Shown piece by piece: positions 8,553 through 16,598 of a stretch of DNA of 44,473 bases (its first letter is position 1; each line of letters begins with the position of its first letter). Under the pieces are notes generated by a model. It did no database searches. It was given only the letters and a program-made list of their open reading frames with translations, and was not told the DNA's origin. Position numbers and translations under genes: made by a program. The DNA comes from Planctomycetaceae bacterium (GTDB taxonomy: Bacteria > Planctomycetota > Planctomycetia > Planctomycetales > Planctomycetaceae), in contig JAJDEI010000300.1 of NCBI GenBank assembly GCA_029259845.1, positions 1 to 44,473 of the forward strand. The letters run 5' to 3'.

Positions 8553-9095
8553 ATGAGCCGTACGCGATACCGGATCTTTGCCAACGAAAACGAGTACCCG
8601 TACTTCATGACCTGCACGATCGTCGCTTGGTTGCCTGTGTTCACGAGGCCCGAGGCCAGCCAGATCATCCTCGACTCCTGGAAGTATCTTGCGAAGGAGA
8701 AACACTTCAAACTGTTCGCGTACGTCATCCTGGAGAATCATCTGCATCTCATCGCATCGGCCCCGAAGCTGTCGACAGCGATGCAAAGTTTCAAGGGATA
8801 CACAGCACATCGGTTGCTCGAACTTCTTGAGGAAAGTGGAGCGAAAACTCTCTTGGACCAGTTCCGTTATTTCAAGAAGCGGCACAAGACTGAGACCACC
8901 TACCAATTGTGGGAGGAAGGGAATCATCCCAAACAGATTCGGACCGACGAAACGATGTGGCAGAAGGTCGAATACATTCAGATGAACCCGGTGAAGCGGG
9001 GCTACGTGGACGATCCGCTGCACTGGCGATACTCAAGTGCCCGAAACTATGCCGGACAAGAGGGGCTGATTGATGTCGTAACGGATTGGAAGTGA
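8553..9095 (+). CDS. REP-associated tyrosine transposase (IS200-like Y1, RAYT)
   Basis: A 180-residue single-strand HUH endonuclease of the Y1 transposase (Transposase_17) family. These act on hairpin DNA; the RAYT branch is tied to REP palindromes. The ATG follows GAGGAGGGG. The HUH pair lies in VILENHLHLIA, preceded by the family's FKLFAYVILEN; later hallmarks are YQLWEEGNHPKQI, KVEYIQMNPVKRGYV and HWRYSSARNY. Elements D and E lie immediately before and after the gene, the normal arrangement of a RAYT with its cognate palindromes. There are no IS terminal inverted repeats. I did not assign the catalytic tyrosine. The gene appears intact. Confidence 0.92.
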   Translation: MSRTRYRIFANENEYPYFMTCTIVAWLPVFTRPEASQIILDSWKYLAKEKHFKLFAYVILENHLHLIASAPKLSTAMQSFKGYTAHRLLELLEESGAKTLLDQFRYFKKRHKTETTYQLWEEGNHPKQIRTDETMWQKVEYIQMNPVKRGYVDDPLHWRYSSARNYAGQEGLIDVVTDWK

Positions 9096-9113
9096 AGCGG
9101 CAATTGGCGCGTT

Positions 9114-9165
9114 GCGAAGCGGAAGCTTCGCGGTGAGTGCGTTCCCAAGCGGAAGCTTGGGAACG
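9114..9165. repeat. two-hairpin REP-like element (E)
   Basis: A short hairpin (GCGAAGC-GGAA-GCTTCGC, 9114-9131) is followed by a long hairpin (CGTTCCCAAGC-GGAA-GCTTGGGAACG, 9140-9165). It lies 19 bp after the transposase stop and 42 bp before dnaJ. Confidence 0.85.
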
Positions 9166-9207
9166 AGGTGGCAGGAAAGAAACCGCACGACGACAGAAAT
9201 GCCCGTA

Positions 9208-10338
9208 ATGGCTTCCAAACGTGATCACTATGATGTCCTCGGCGTGGCGAAGGACGCTGCGGTGGGGGAGATCAAGAAGGCTTACAAGAAGCTGGCGCTG
9301 GCGAACCACCCGGACCGCAATCCGGGGGACGACGATGCCGTCGAACGCTTCAAGGAGGCCGCTGAAGCGTATGAGGTGCTCAACGACCCGGACAAGCGGG
9401 ACCGCTATGACCGCTATGGGCATGCGGGCCTCGAGAGGTCCGGCGGCGGGGCCCAGTTCCACGACATCGGCGATATCTTTGAGCAGTTCAGCGATATTTT
9501 CGAGGGGTTCGGCTTCTTCGGAAGCCGTCCGCGCGGCGAGGGACGTGGACAGCGGCGGGGATCGCATTTGCGGTCGTCGCTGACCATCACCCTGGTGGAA
9601 GCCGCGCGAGGGTGCGAGCACGAAATCAGTGTCAAGCGTTCGAAGACCTGCCAGACATGCGGCGGGACGGGAGCCGAACCGGGGACGATTGCCGAAGCGT
9701 GTGACTACTGCGGCGGACAGGGCCAGGTCGTTCAGGCCCAAGGGTTTTTCCGCGTACAGACCACCTGTCCGGCATGCCGGGGTTCCGGCCATGTGATTCG
9801 CCACAAGTGCACGGCCTGTGCCGGATCGGGCCGGGAGAGCGAGACCGTCACGCTGGCTGTGAAGGTCCCGCCCGGCGTCGACACGGGCATGCAGCTTTGC
9901 CTGCGCGGTGAGGGGGAATCGGGCCAGGGGGGCGGGCCGCGCGGCGACCTGTTTGTCGACATTCGCGTCAAACCGCATTCGTTGTTCGAGCGCGAAGGGT
10001 CGCATCTGACATGCCGCATTCCCATTACCTATACCCAGGCAACGCTGGGGGCGACCTTGGAGGTCCCGCTCATCCAAGGGACCAAGGAACTGGAGATCCC
10101 GACCGGCACACAACCGGGAGACGTCTTCCGCCTGCGCAGCCAGGGGATGCCCGATCCCCACGGCGGCCGCCCGGGCGACTTGCATGTTGAGGTTCAGTTG
10201 GTCGTCCCCAAACATCTCGAGCCGGACCACGAAGAGCTGTTGCGGCAGCTCGCTGAACACGAGAAGACACAAGTCAATCCGCATCACAAATCCTGGCTCG
10301 AAAAACTGAAGGAACTGGTCACGGGCGACGAGGAGTAG
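9208..10338 (+). CDS. dnaJ: chaperone DnaJ (Hsp40, type I)
   Basis: A 376-residue type I J-protein that stimulates DnaK ATPase and holds unfolded proteins. The J domain is at residues 1-70 with HPD at 34-36, followed by a short Gly/Phe linker. The zinc centre at 148-208 has four CxxCxGxG modules (CQTCGGTG, CDYCGGQG, CPACRGSG, CTACAGSG). C-terminal substrate domains follow. The start is ATG 9208 (MASKRDHYDVLG); ATG 9199 in the same frame is also possible, and neither has a strong ribosome binding site, perhaps because REP element E was inserted just upstream. It is followed by grpE after a palindrome; dnaK is not in the window. Confidence 0.95.
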   Translation: MASKRDHYDVLGVAKDAAVGEIKKAYKKLALANHPDRNPGDDDAVERFKEAAEAYEVLNDPDKRDRYDRYGHAGLERSGGGAQFHDIGDIFEQFSDIFEGFGFFGSRPRGEGRGQRRGSHLRSSLTITLVEAARGCEHEISVKRSKTCQTCGGTGAEPGTIAEACDYCGGQGQVVQAQGFFRVQTTCPACRGSGHVIRHKCTACAGSGRESETVTLAVKVPPGVDTGMQLCLRGEGESGQGGGPRGDLFVDIRVKPHSLFEREGSHLTCRIPITYTQATLGATLEVPLIQGTKELEIPTGTQPGDVFRLRSQGMPDPHGGRPGDLHVEVQLVVPKHLEPDHEELLRQLAEHEKTQVNPHHKSWLEKLKELVTGDEE

Positions 10339-10362
10339 GCGTTGTCACAGCGAAGATTTCCC

Positions 10363-10414
10363 GTTGGAGTTCAAGCTTCCGCTTGCTTCAGCAGCCTGAA
10401 GGCTGAACTCCAAC
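10363..10414. repeat. 52-bp composite palindrome between dnaJ and grpE
   Basis: Outer 11-bp arms (GTTGGAGTTCA / TGAACTCCAAC) enclose two smaller stems (AAGC-TTCC-GCTT and TTCAG-CAGC-CTGAA). It lies 25 bp after the dnaJ stop. It may terminate or stabilise the dnaJ mRNA, or be a different dispersed palindrome family. Confidence 0.7.
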
Positions 10415-10494
10415 CCCCCGGGCCAACGCCTGACAGGCCGAACCGAACAACCTCATGACGGAAACCAATCGTCATCGACACCCGAGTCAATTCA

Positions 10495-11061
10495 ATGAGT
10501 GACAAACCAACGAACGAAGAAACGATGCCTGATCGCCCGGACGACACGGCCGACGATGCCCTCGGCACCGTTGGCGACCCACACGCTCCGCCAGCGGGTG
10601 ATCCGTTGGCCGAACTGGCCGCCGCACGCGATGCGGCCAATGACCGGGCGCTGCGGTCCCAGGCAGAGTTGGAGAACTACCGCAAACGGGTGCAACGTGA
10701 ACGGGACGAAGAGCGGCGTTACGCAGCCATTCCGCTTGTTCAGGATTTGCTGCCGGGACTCGACAACCTTCAGCGGGCTCTCGATGCAGCACGGCACACC
10801 GACGATTTGTCCGCCATGCTCCAGGGCGTGGAGATGGTCGCCGCCCAGATCGATGAAATTCTCAGCCGGCATGGGGCCAAACCGATCGTCGCGGTCGGGG
10901 AGCCGTTTGATCCCAACCTTCACGAAGCCATTCAGCAAATGCCCTCCGCCGAACTTCCGCCCATGACCGTCATCGATGAAGTCGAGCGCGGGTACACCCT
11001 CAACGACCGGGTCGTGCGGCCCAGCAAGGTCATCGTGTCCGTTGCTCCGACGGAGAACTAA
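10495..11061 (+). CDS. grpE: nucleotide exchange factor GrpE
   Basis: A 188-residue DnaK nucleotide-exchange factor. An acidic disordered N-terminus (about 1-45) is followed by the long dimerisation helix with AELENYRKRVQRERDEERRYA. The C-terminal beta domain contains VGEPFDPNLHEAI, the GrpE signature region, and GYTLNDRVVRPSKVIV. The ATG at 10495 is the first in frame; the ribosome binding site is weak. It follows dnaJ by 156 bp and probably belongs to the same stress group. A MITE-like element begins two bases after its stop. Confidence 0.95.
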   Translation: MSDKPTNEETMPDRPDDTADDALGTVGDPHAPPAGDPLAELAAARDAANDRALRSQAELENYRKRVQRERDEERRYAAIPLVQDLLPGLDNLQRALDAARHTDDLSAMLQGVEMVAAQIDEILSRHGAKPIVAVGEPFDPNLHEAIQQMPSAELPPMTVIDEVERGYTLNDRVVRPSKVIVSVAPTEN

Positions 11062-11063
11062 TC

Positions 11064-11290
11064 CGACAGCGCAGGGCCGATGTGATGAAAAACCGCCAAG
11101 ACGCCAAATCCGCCAAGAAAAACCGCGTTCACCTGTGTCTGCCGCAGGTTTCGCAACTCGGCACGAGCCTTCGGGCCGACTCTTCCCGACAGGGATGGAT
11201 TGGCGCGAGAACAGCAGCGGATTCCGTAGGTCTTGCCAACGATTTGACTTTGCGCCCTTGGCGTCTTGGCGGTTCAACCCTGCGCTGTCG
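11064..11290. mobile_element. MITE-like element with long inverted termini
   Basis: A 227-bp gene-free element. Its outer arms are perfect 13-bp repeats (CGACAGCGCAGGG at 11064, CCCTGCGCTGTCG at 11278-11290). The inner arms are perfect 17-bp repeats (AACCGCCAAGACGCCAA at 11091, complement at 11258-11274). There is no transposase, and no clear target duplication was found. Transcribed, it would fold into one long stem directly downstream of grpE. It is either a non-autonomous transposon or a dispersed structured repeat. Confidence 0.75.
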
Positions 11291-11460
11291 TACTAACGCC
11301 CCCCATCAAACGCGCCGAGCTGCATGAAGTGCGCAAATTGCCTGTCTCCAGCGACCAATTCCGTGAGAACGGTTGTGGACCTTCGGCCGGACGTTGCGAG
11401 ACGAAAACGAATTCCGGTTCGAGATTTGGAAACTGCCAGTCTCTCCCGTGAGGAACCCCA

Positions 11461-11790
11461 ATGCCGACATACGACTATCGCTGTCAAAAATGCGACCATG
11501 CCTGGGAACTGTTCCAGTCCATCACCGCCAAGCCGGTCCGCAAGTGCCCGGAGTGCGGCAAGTTGTCTGCCAAGCGGATGATTGGTCCGGGGGCCGGCAT
11601 CATCTTCAAAGGGAGCGGCTTCTATCAGACCGACTACCGCAGCGACTCCTACAAGAAAGGAGCCGCAGCGGCCAAAAAGTCTGAGGAAAAGGCGTCCGGC
11701 AAGTCCGACAGCGGCGACGCGAAGAAATCCAAATCCAGCGACTCGAAGTCCAGCGACTCGAAGTCCGGCGACTCGAAGTCCGGCGATTGA
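11461..11790 (+). CDS. FmdB-type zinc ribbon protein
   Basis: A 109-residue protein starting MPTYDYRCQKC, with GAGGAA seven bases upstream. The FmdB/CxxC_CXXC_SSSS zinc ribbon occupies residues 1-45 with cysteine pairs CQKC and CPEC; GPGAGIIFKGSGFYQTDYRS is the common continuation. The C-terminal 55 residues are a low-complexity Lys/Ser/Asp tail with four near-identical five-residue repeats (SSDSK/SGDSK) encoded by 15-bp tandem repeats around 11735-11788. Family function is poorly known, with suggested regulatory or nucleic-acid roles. It lies between grpE and yacG. Confidence 0.9.
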   Translation: MPTYDYRCQKCDHAWELFQSITAKPVRKCPECGKLSAKRMIGPGAGIIFKGSGFYQTDYRSDSYKKGAAAAKKSEEKASGKSDSGDAKKSKSSDSKSSDSKSGDSKSGD

Positions 11791-11946
11791 TCCGGTTCAA
11801 GATCGTCTCGCCGCTTCGCCGCACATTTCAAATGTGCGGCGAGAACGAGAAACGTGGGGCGAAACGTACGGCGAAACGGCCGACGGATGCCCGCGACTTG
11901 ACACTCATGGCCAATTCCCCTTTCATGCGGACAGAGGAGATCCGAC

Positions 11947-12165
11947 ATGATACGCCCACAGACCTGTCCGATTTGCGACACGGAACTGGCAACCAACGCG
12001 GCGACGCAATCGCCGTTGTTTCCCTTCTGCAGTAAACGCTGCAAGATGATCGACTTGTATCGCTGGACGGAGGGGCAGTATGCCGTCGTCGAACCGCTGA
12101 CGCCGGAACGGTTGTTTGAGGAGTCGGCCAATGACGATCCGGAGGCGTTCGAAGAGGGGTTGTGA
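11947..12165 (+). CDS. yacG: YacG family zinc-finger protein (DNA gyrase inhibitor type)
   Basis: A 72-residue protein with the YacG four-cysteine zinc knuckle: CPIC near the N-terminus and FCSKRCKMIDLYRW after about 20 residues, then an acidic C-terminus (ESANDDPEAFEEGL). In E. coli YacG binds GyrB and inhibits gyrase. The start ATG 11947 has GAGGAGA seven bases upstream. A terminator hairpin follows 30 bp after its stop, so it may close a short transcript. Confidence 0.92.
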   Translation: MIRPQTCPICDTELATNAATQSPLFPFCSKRCKMIDLYRWTEGQYAVVEPLTPERLFEESANDDPEAFEEGL

Positions 12166-12194
12166 ACCTTTCGGGAGCGTGGTGAGGAATCAGA

Positions 12195-12229
12195 CCCACG
12201 GGCTGCCACCCGTGGGCTTCTTTGTTGGG
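12195..12229 (+). terminator. terminator hairpin after yacG
   Basis: An 8-bp perfect stem (CCCACGGG / CCCGTGGG) with a CTGCCA loop is followed by CTTCTTTGTTGG, a moderately U-rich tail. It lies between yacG and the SDR gene and shares its stem with the hairpin at 5765. Confidence 0.65.
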
Positions 12230-12237
12230 GATGAACG

Positions 12238-12990
12238 ATGACGAATGATGGAAACCGTGTGGCGCTGGTCACAGGCTCTGCCACCGGTGTGGGGCGGGCG
12301 TGTGCGGTGCGGTTCGCCAGGCTGGGGTTTGACGTCGTCGTCAATTACTCCAAGAGCGAGGCGGAGGCCCAGGAAACCGTTTCGCTTGTTGAAGCGGCGG
12401 GGCAGCGGGCGTTGCTGTGCCGATGCAATGTGCGAAACGACGCCGAGATCAGCCGGATGATGGAGCAGATCTCGCAGGAGTTCGGACGGCTGGACGTGCT
12501 GGTCAATAACGCCGCCATGACCTACTTCGTCGATCATGCGGACCTCGACGCGATGACCGAGGAGAAATGGGACGACATTCTTGCGGTCAACGTCAAGGGG
12601 CCCTTTTTCGTCACACGGGCGGCGCTGCCGCTGTTGAGGAAGGCGGAGTCGGCTGCTGTCGTGAACGTGAGCTCGGTCGCCGGGATTGCGGGGGCCGGGT
12701 CGTCGATCGCGTACTGTGCGAGCAAAGGGGCCCTCAACACGATGACCAAGTCACTCGCTCGGGTGCTGGGGCCGACGGTGCGGGTCAATTCCGTCTGTCC
12801 GGGTCCGATCGACAGCCGCTGGTTGCTCAGCCAGATGAGCGCCGACGAGCTGCAGGCGATCACCGACGAGTATCCGATTCCACGTCCCGCTCAGCCGGAC
12901 GACATCGCCGACACCGTGATCTTCCTCGCCACCGGCACGAGCCTGACGACCGGCCAACTGCTCGCCGTCGACGGCGGCCGCACGATGTAA
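12238..12990 (+). CDS. SDR family NAD(P)-dependent oxidoreductase
   Basis: A 250-residue classical short-chain dehydrogenase/reductase. The Rossmann motif TGSATGVGRA is at residues 12-21; NNAA at 90-93; the catalytic serine in VVNVSS (145-146) and YxxxK as Y159-K163 (AYCASK). The C-terminus LTTGQLLAVDGGRTM is typical of the FabG-like group. A basic/hydroxyl pattern after strand 2 (NYSKS) suggests NADPH. Start ATG 12238 follows GGGGATGA. The substrate cannot be told from sequence. The preceding hairpin suggests its own promoter. Confidence 0.9.
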   Translation: MTNDGNRVALVTGSATGVGRACAVRFARLGFDVVVNYSKSEAEAQETVSLVEAAGQRALLCRCNVRNDAEISRMMEQISQEFGRLDVLVNNAAMTYFVDHADLDAMTEEKWDDILAVNVKGPFFVTRAALPLLRKAESAAVVNVSSVAGIAGAGSSIAYCASKGALNTMTKSLARVLGPTVRVNSVCPGPIDSRWLLSQMSADELQAITDEYPIPRPAQPDDIADTVIFLATGTSLTTGQLLAVDGGRTM

Positions 12991-13153
12991 CGCGAGACCA
13001 GCCGGTTGTTCCCCGACGGTCACCGTTCACGGGTCGGGCAGCTTTCGCTCAGTTCGTCAGAACGGGTTGAGAAGCAGCCGAGCCATCCCGCCGAGGCAGC
13101 GGAAACCAATGACGATGATCCTCTGGAGAACAAAATCGGTCGCGTGACTGGAA

Positions 13154-13184
13154 ACGTAAGACGGGGGGGGGGCTAGACTTACGT
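13154..13184. repeat. hairpin with a ten-G loop upstream of the lipoprotein gene
   Basis: A 7-bp stem (ACGTAAG / CTTACGT) has a 17-nt loop holding an uninterrupted run of ten G. Wider arms GGAAACGT (13150) and ACGTTTCC (13197-13204) can also pair. The element ends about 47 bp before the lipoprotein ATG. Confidence 0.55.
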
Positions 13185-13230
13185 CACTTCAAGCTGACGT
13201 TTCCCCGTCCACTCAGGAAAGGTGTCCCGT

Positions 13231-13632
13231 ATGACCGCCCTCCAGTCTCGCCTCTTCGCGGCTTCGCTTGTCTGTGTTACGATCTCCGGGTGCGCCTCGT
13301 CGGGTGTCGGCACTCCACTGCCCAATGGGGGAGGCACGAAGTTTCTTCTTTACGCACCGCCGGAATCCGAATTAGGGTTGTCGATTCAGCAAGTTCCTGG
13401 GCCGCCACTTGAGTTTGTGCGAGATCCCGCTCGTGACAATGATCCCGCTCGTCCGGCAAACACTCCCGCCGACTATGTGGCATTTACGACATTGCACCAC
13501 AGTGATCCTGGTGTCAATTACGAAGGCGACTTGATGACGAAGTCTTATGTCGGTTTGTATTGGACCTGGAACTTCGTCGACGACGTCGAATCGTGGCAGG
13601 CGAACACGTTGGTTCTGATCAAACAACACTGA
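13231..13632 (+). CDS. small putative lipoprotein
   Basis: A 133-residue protein with a lipoprotein signal: a short basic N-region, hydrophobic [11 protein letters not shown], and lipobox ISGC with C about residue 21, followed by ASSG. The ATG at 13231 has AGGAAAGG upstream; an in-frame GTG at 13222 overlaps that site and is less likely. The mature part is polar, with the segment [26 protein letters not shown] and an aromatic C-terminal stretch ([17 protein letters not shown]). I recognise no domain. It is probably anchored in a membrane facing the periplasm. Confidence 0.75.
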   Translation: MTALQSRLFAASLVCVTISGCASSGVGTPLPNGGGTKFLLYAPPESELGLSIQQVPGPPLEFVRDPARDNDPARPANTPADYVAFTTLHHSDPGVNYEGDLMTKSYVGLYWTWNFVDDVESWQANTLVLIKQH

Positions 13633-13712
13633 GCGTCGCAAAAGGTGCCAGACCCCGAATCTTCCATGCAAGAGTGGTCCAGACCGTGAACGGCTACGAA
13701 GGGAGTCCGTTG

Positions 13713-14651
13713 ATGAGACAATCCGTCAGATCGCCGATGCGACCCGTTCGTCGGGGATTCTCATTGATCGAGTTGATGGTGTCGGTCGGCATCATCTCTG
13801 TCCTGATGAGCCTGCTGCTGCCGGCCGTCCAATCGGCTCGTGCGGCGGCGCGGCGGACGCAGTGCCGCAACAACCTGCATCAAATCGGAATCGCGATTCA
13901 CTCGTTTTACGACCAACACGGCTACTTGGATACAACAAGGCCGCTGAAAGCCATCCTCCCGCAGATGGATAATCGACCGCTGTGGGAGGAGTTTGAGCGG
14001 GCAGACGAGACCATCTTCAACGGGGGTGTCGTCGACCAGTCGGGTTGGAGCAGCCCGTCGGCGTACACGTGTCCTTCCGACTCTCTGCTGAGTCGCAGCG
14101 CAATGCACGTGAGTTACGCCGTCAACGCTGGGCCGGTGGTGGGAGGCGATCCGGTTCAGTGGTGGAACAGAAAACGTCGCCTGCGGGATGTCTCGGATGG
14201 ACTCTCAAATACGGCCGCCTTTGCCGAACGACTGGTCATGCTTGTGGAACCGTTTCACTTTCCTGACGAAGTCTCCGACGAGGAGCGGGGAAGAAATCCG
14301 CTACGAGTTTTGTGGCGAACGTTAAGGGAGTTCGGTCCATCGGAACTGCGAGAACTTGCGGCGCATTGCTCATCAGCCGAGGTCAGAGCGGTTGCACCGG
14401 GTGCTGGCTTCCCCCCTAGCCATCTCTATGTGAACCCTGAGCCGACGTACAACCACCTGCTGCCGCCGAACAACTGGTCGTTTCTGAATGGTGATAACAA
14501 CAAGGGACCCTATCCCCCGAGTAGCCAGCATGAGGGCGGAGCCCATGTGCTGTTTCTTGATGGCAGCGTGAGCTTCATCAGCAATTCGATTGACAGGGAG
14601 GTATTTTGGGCGCTTGGCACGATCAATGGTGGAGAATCCGTGACGCACTGA
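13713..14651 (+). CDS. DUF1559 prepilin-like protein, copy 1
   Basis: A 312-residue planctomycete-type DUF1559 protein. An N-terminal type IV prepilin-like signal ([19 protein letters not shown]) is cleaved after G by a prepilin peptidase in known prepilins; it is followed by [22 protein letters not shown], the family signature. The C-terminal motif [16 protein letters not shown] is also diagnostic. The ATG at 13713 is eight bases after GGGAG. These proteins are greatly expanded in planctomycetes and may be pseudopilin-like surface components; the function is unknown. The next gene is a recent duplicate in the same direction, offset 998 bp. Confidence 0.93.
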   Translation: MRQSVRSPMRPVRRGFSLIELMVSVGIISVLMSLLLPAVQSARAAARRTQCRNNLHQIGIAIHSFYDQHGYLDTTRPLKAILPQMDNRPLWEEFERADETIFNGGVVDQSGWSSPSAYTCPSDSLLSRSAMHVSYAVNAGPVVGGDPVQWWNRKRRLRDVSDGLSNTAAFAERLVMLVEPFHFPDEVSDEERGRNPLRVLWRTLREFGPSELRELAAHCSSAEVRAVAPGAGFPPSHLYVNPEPTYNHLLPPNNWSFLNGDNNKGPYPPSSQHEGGAHVLFLDGSVSFISNSIDREVFWALGTINGGESVTH

Positions 14652-14710
14652 CGGCGGGGACGAGTCGGATAGGTCAGTCGGGGCGCGACTGTCAGCAAGG
14701 GAGTCTGCTG

Positions 14711-15646
14711 TTGAGACAATCTGCCCAGTCACCGATGCCACCTGTTCGTCGGGGATTCTCATTGATCGAATTGATGGTGTCGGTCGGCATCATCTCTGTA
14801 TTGATGAGCCTGCTGCTGCCGGCCGTTCAATCGGCCCGTGAGGCGGCGCGGCGGACGCAGTGCCGCAACAACCTGCATCAAATCGGAATCGCGATTCACT
14901 CGTTTTACGACCAACACGGCTACTTGGATACGACAAAACCGCTGAACGCCATTCTCCCGCAAATGGATCACAGGCCGCTTTGGGAGGAAATTGCACGCAC
15001 TAACGAGGCTTCGGGGAACGGGGAATTCGTCGATTTGTCAGCATTGAGCAGCCCACCATCATATCTCTGCCCGTCCGATTCTCTTGCGCGGGCCGGGGCA
15101 TTGCACCTAAGTTACGCTGTCAACGCTCGGCCTGCGGTGGGAGGCGATGAGCTTCAACTCTGGGGCAAGAAACGTCACTTTCGGGATATCTCGGATGGTC
15201 TCTCGAACACGGCCGGTTTTGCAGAACGTCTGGTCGTGCTCGCAGAACCAGTCCAAATCCTCCAAGTCTCCGAAGAAGAGCGGCGGAGAAATCCGCTGCG
15301 AGTCTTGTGGATGCCGCTACGGGAGTTCGGTCCTTTCGAAATGCCCGAACTTGCTGCGCACAGTCTGTCGGCTGAGGTCAGAGCGGTTGCACGCAGTCTT
15401 GGCGTCTTTCCTAGCCACCTCTTTGTTTTCAATGAGCCGACGTACAACCACCTGGTGCCGCCGAACAACTGGCCGTTCATGCGGGATAGCGACAACGTCG
15501 GGCCGCAAGGCCCGAGCAGCCAGCATGAGGGCGGAGCCCATGTGCTGTTTCTCGATGGCAGCGTCAGCTTTATCAGCAACTCAATTGACAGGGAGGTATT
15601 TTGGGCACTTGGCACGATCAATGGTGGAGAATCCGTCACGCACTGA
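14711..15646 (+). CDS. DUF1559 prepilin-like protein, copy 2
   Basis: A 311-residue tandem paralogue of the gene at 13713. The start is TTG 14711, exactly aligned with the ATG of copy 1 (TTGAGACAATCT against ATGAGACAATCC) and with the same GGGAG spacing. The N-terminal 75 residues and the C-terminal 45 are nearly identical to copy 1, while the middle (for example [12 protein letters not shown] against [12 protein letters not shown]) has diverged, so the middle carries the variable specificity. Prepilin motif, QCRNNL signature and [11 protein letters not shown] are all present. The change of the start codon to TTG predicts lower translation than copy 1. Confidence 0.92.
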   Translation: MRQSAQSPMPPVRRGFSLIELMVSVGIISVLMSLLLPAVQSAREAARRTQCRNNLHQIGIAIHSFYDQHGYLDTTKPLNAILPQMDHRPLWEEIARTNEASGNGEFVDLSALSSPPSYLCPSDSLARAGALHLSYAVNARPAVGGDELQLWGKKRHFRDISDGLSNTAGFAERLVVLAEPVQILQVSEEERRRNPLRVLWMPLREFGPFEMPELAAHSLSAEVRAVARSLGVFPSHLFVFNEPTYNHLVPPNNWPFMRDSDNVGPQGPSSQHEGGAHVLFLDGSVSFISNSIDREVFWALGTINGGESVTH

Positions 15647-15648
15647 CG

Positions 15649-16233
15649 GTGGGACGGCTCGCGGGGGCCGTGTTTTTTCTCGTGTTGGCCGTCGGCGGCT
15701 ACCAGATGACGCAGGTCGACTGGGCCATCTCCGACAATCACGCAGAGCTTCCGGATGTCGCGGATACAGTCGACTCATCGCTCATGGCGCTGCGGTCGGT
15801 GCGGTTGGGCGACTTTGACGCGCTCAAGGAAACGCCCCGCTTCACGTGGTCCCAGTTTGTGAAGGTCCGGATCGAAGCGGACTGCGTGCCGGGCCGCTTT
15901 CAAATCTCAGACCCCACCAGAAAATGGGGCGAGCCGAGGAAGCATCCGGAGCGGATCCGTGGGTCGCTGGGGCTGGAGATCGTGCGCCGGTCGTCACTCG
16001 GTGACGGCCAAGTGGTGGCATACAGGGCTCTTTCGGGGGCCAGTGTTAATCAGGACAACGTGATGTCCTGGTCGGGCAAGACCTGGATTCCCCATATCCG
16101 CGGGGATTACCGGGTCCGTGTGATCTTCCATCGGACCAGTCGCCGGGATTCCAACGGCGTTCGCCACCCCTACGAACCGCTCGTCATCGGCAGCTTCGAC
16201 CTGCATGTCCTGCCGGGTGAGCCGGCGAAGTGA
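15649..16233 (+). CDS. membrane-anchored protein of unknown function
   Basis: A 194-residue protein if it starts at GTG 15649, three bases after the DUF1559 stop; a TTG at 15601 would extend it into that gene. The N-terminus has one hydrophobic segment (LAGAVFFLVLAVGGY), then an extracytoplasmic region rich in beta-type sequence (FVKVRIEADCVPGRFQIS, GDYRVRVIFHR, LVIGSFDLHVLP). I recognise no domain. Its place directly after two DUF1559 genes suggests co-transcription. It ends in a 13-bp palindrome. Confidence 0.6.
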   Translation: MGRLAGAVFFLVLAVGGYQMTQVDWAISDNHAELPDVADTVDSSLMALRSVRLGDFDALKETPRFTWSQFVKVRIEADCVPGRFQISDPTRKWGEPRKHPERIRGSLGLEIVRRSSLGDGQVVAYRALSGASVNQDNVMSWSGKTWIPHIRGDYRVRVIFHRTSRRDSNGVRHPYEPLVIGSFDLHVLPGEPAK

Positions 16234-16260
16234 TGTTTGCGATGCGGGCATCGCAAACAT
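16233..16260. repeat. 13-bp-arm palindrome at a gene boundary
   Basis: ATGTTTGCGATGC and GCATCGCAAACAT are perfect complements separated only by GG. The palindrome overlaps the stop of the preceding gene and the beginning of the PKD remnant, so it may mark the junction of a deletion or act as a terminator-like hairpin. Confidence 0.7.
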
Positions 16261-16545
16261 GCCGCCGACTGGCCCACCTGGGACAACAGGGCGGACCAGC
16301 CGGTCACGTTCAAGGTGCGGTCGTTTGGAACTCAGGATGGGAACGAAGTTTGGGACTTTGGTGACGAAAGCCCGACAGTCACGGCGAAATCAGACGGAAA
16401 CGCGGCCCCCTACGCTGAGGACGGTTACGCGATCACCCATCACACGTTTCAGCGTCCGGGCGATTACCTCGTCCGCGTGCAGCGCCGTCGGAACGATGGT
16501 GTCACCGCCACCGCCCGATTGCACGTGCAGATTGGCAAAGATTGA
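16237..16545 (+). pseudogene. remnant of a PKD-domain protein
   Basis: From about 16261 the frame reads DWPTWDNRADQPVTFKVRSF, VWDFGDESP, DGYAITHHTFQRPGDYLVRVQ and TARLHVQIGKD. That is a complete PKD-like fold (WDFGD, HxFxxPGxYxVRV), which in full proteins sits at the C-terminus of a much larger secreted protein. Here there is no upstream catalytic part, no signal peptide, and only a TTG-type start inside a palindrome. I read it as the 3' remnant of a deleted gene. A tiny expressed protein cannot be excluded. Confidence 0.65.
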
Positions 16546-16598
16546 CGACGATGTCGTACCATCGCGGCAAATCGCCGAGACCAACCGTGAGACCCATC

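Noticed and set aside
11091-11274. Possible CRISPR-like or tRNA structure in the repeat after grpE
   Set aside because: Only one inverted pair, no regular spacer array, and no cloverleaf; the perfect arms fit a MITE-like element.
14611-14625. TGGCACG within the DUF1559 end as a sigma-54 promoter
   Set aside because: No TTGC follows at the right distance, and the same bases recur in the duplicate as coding sequence.
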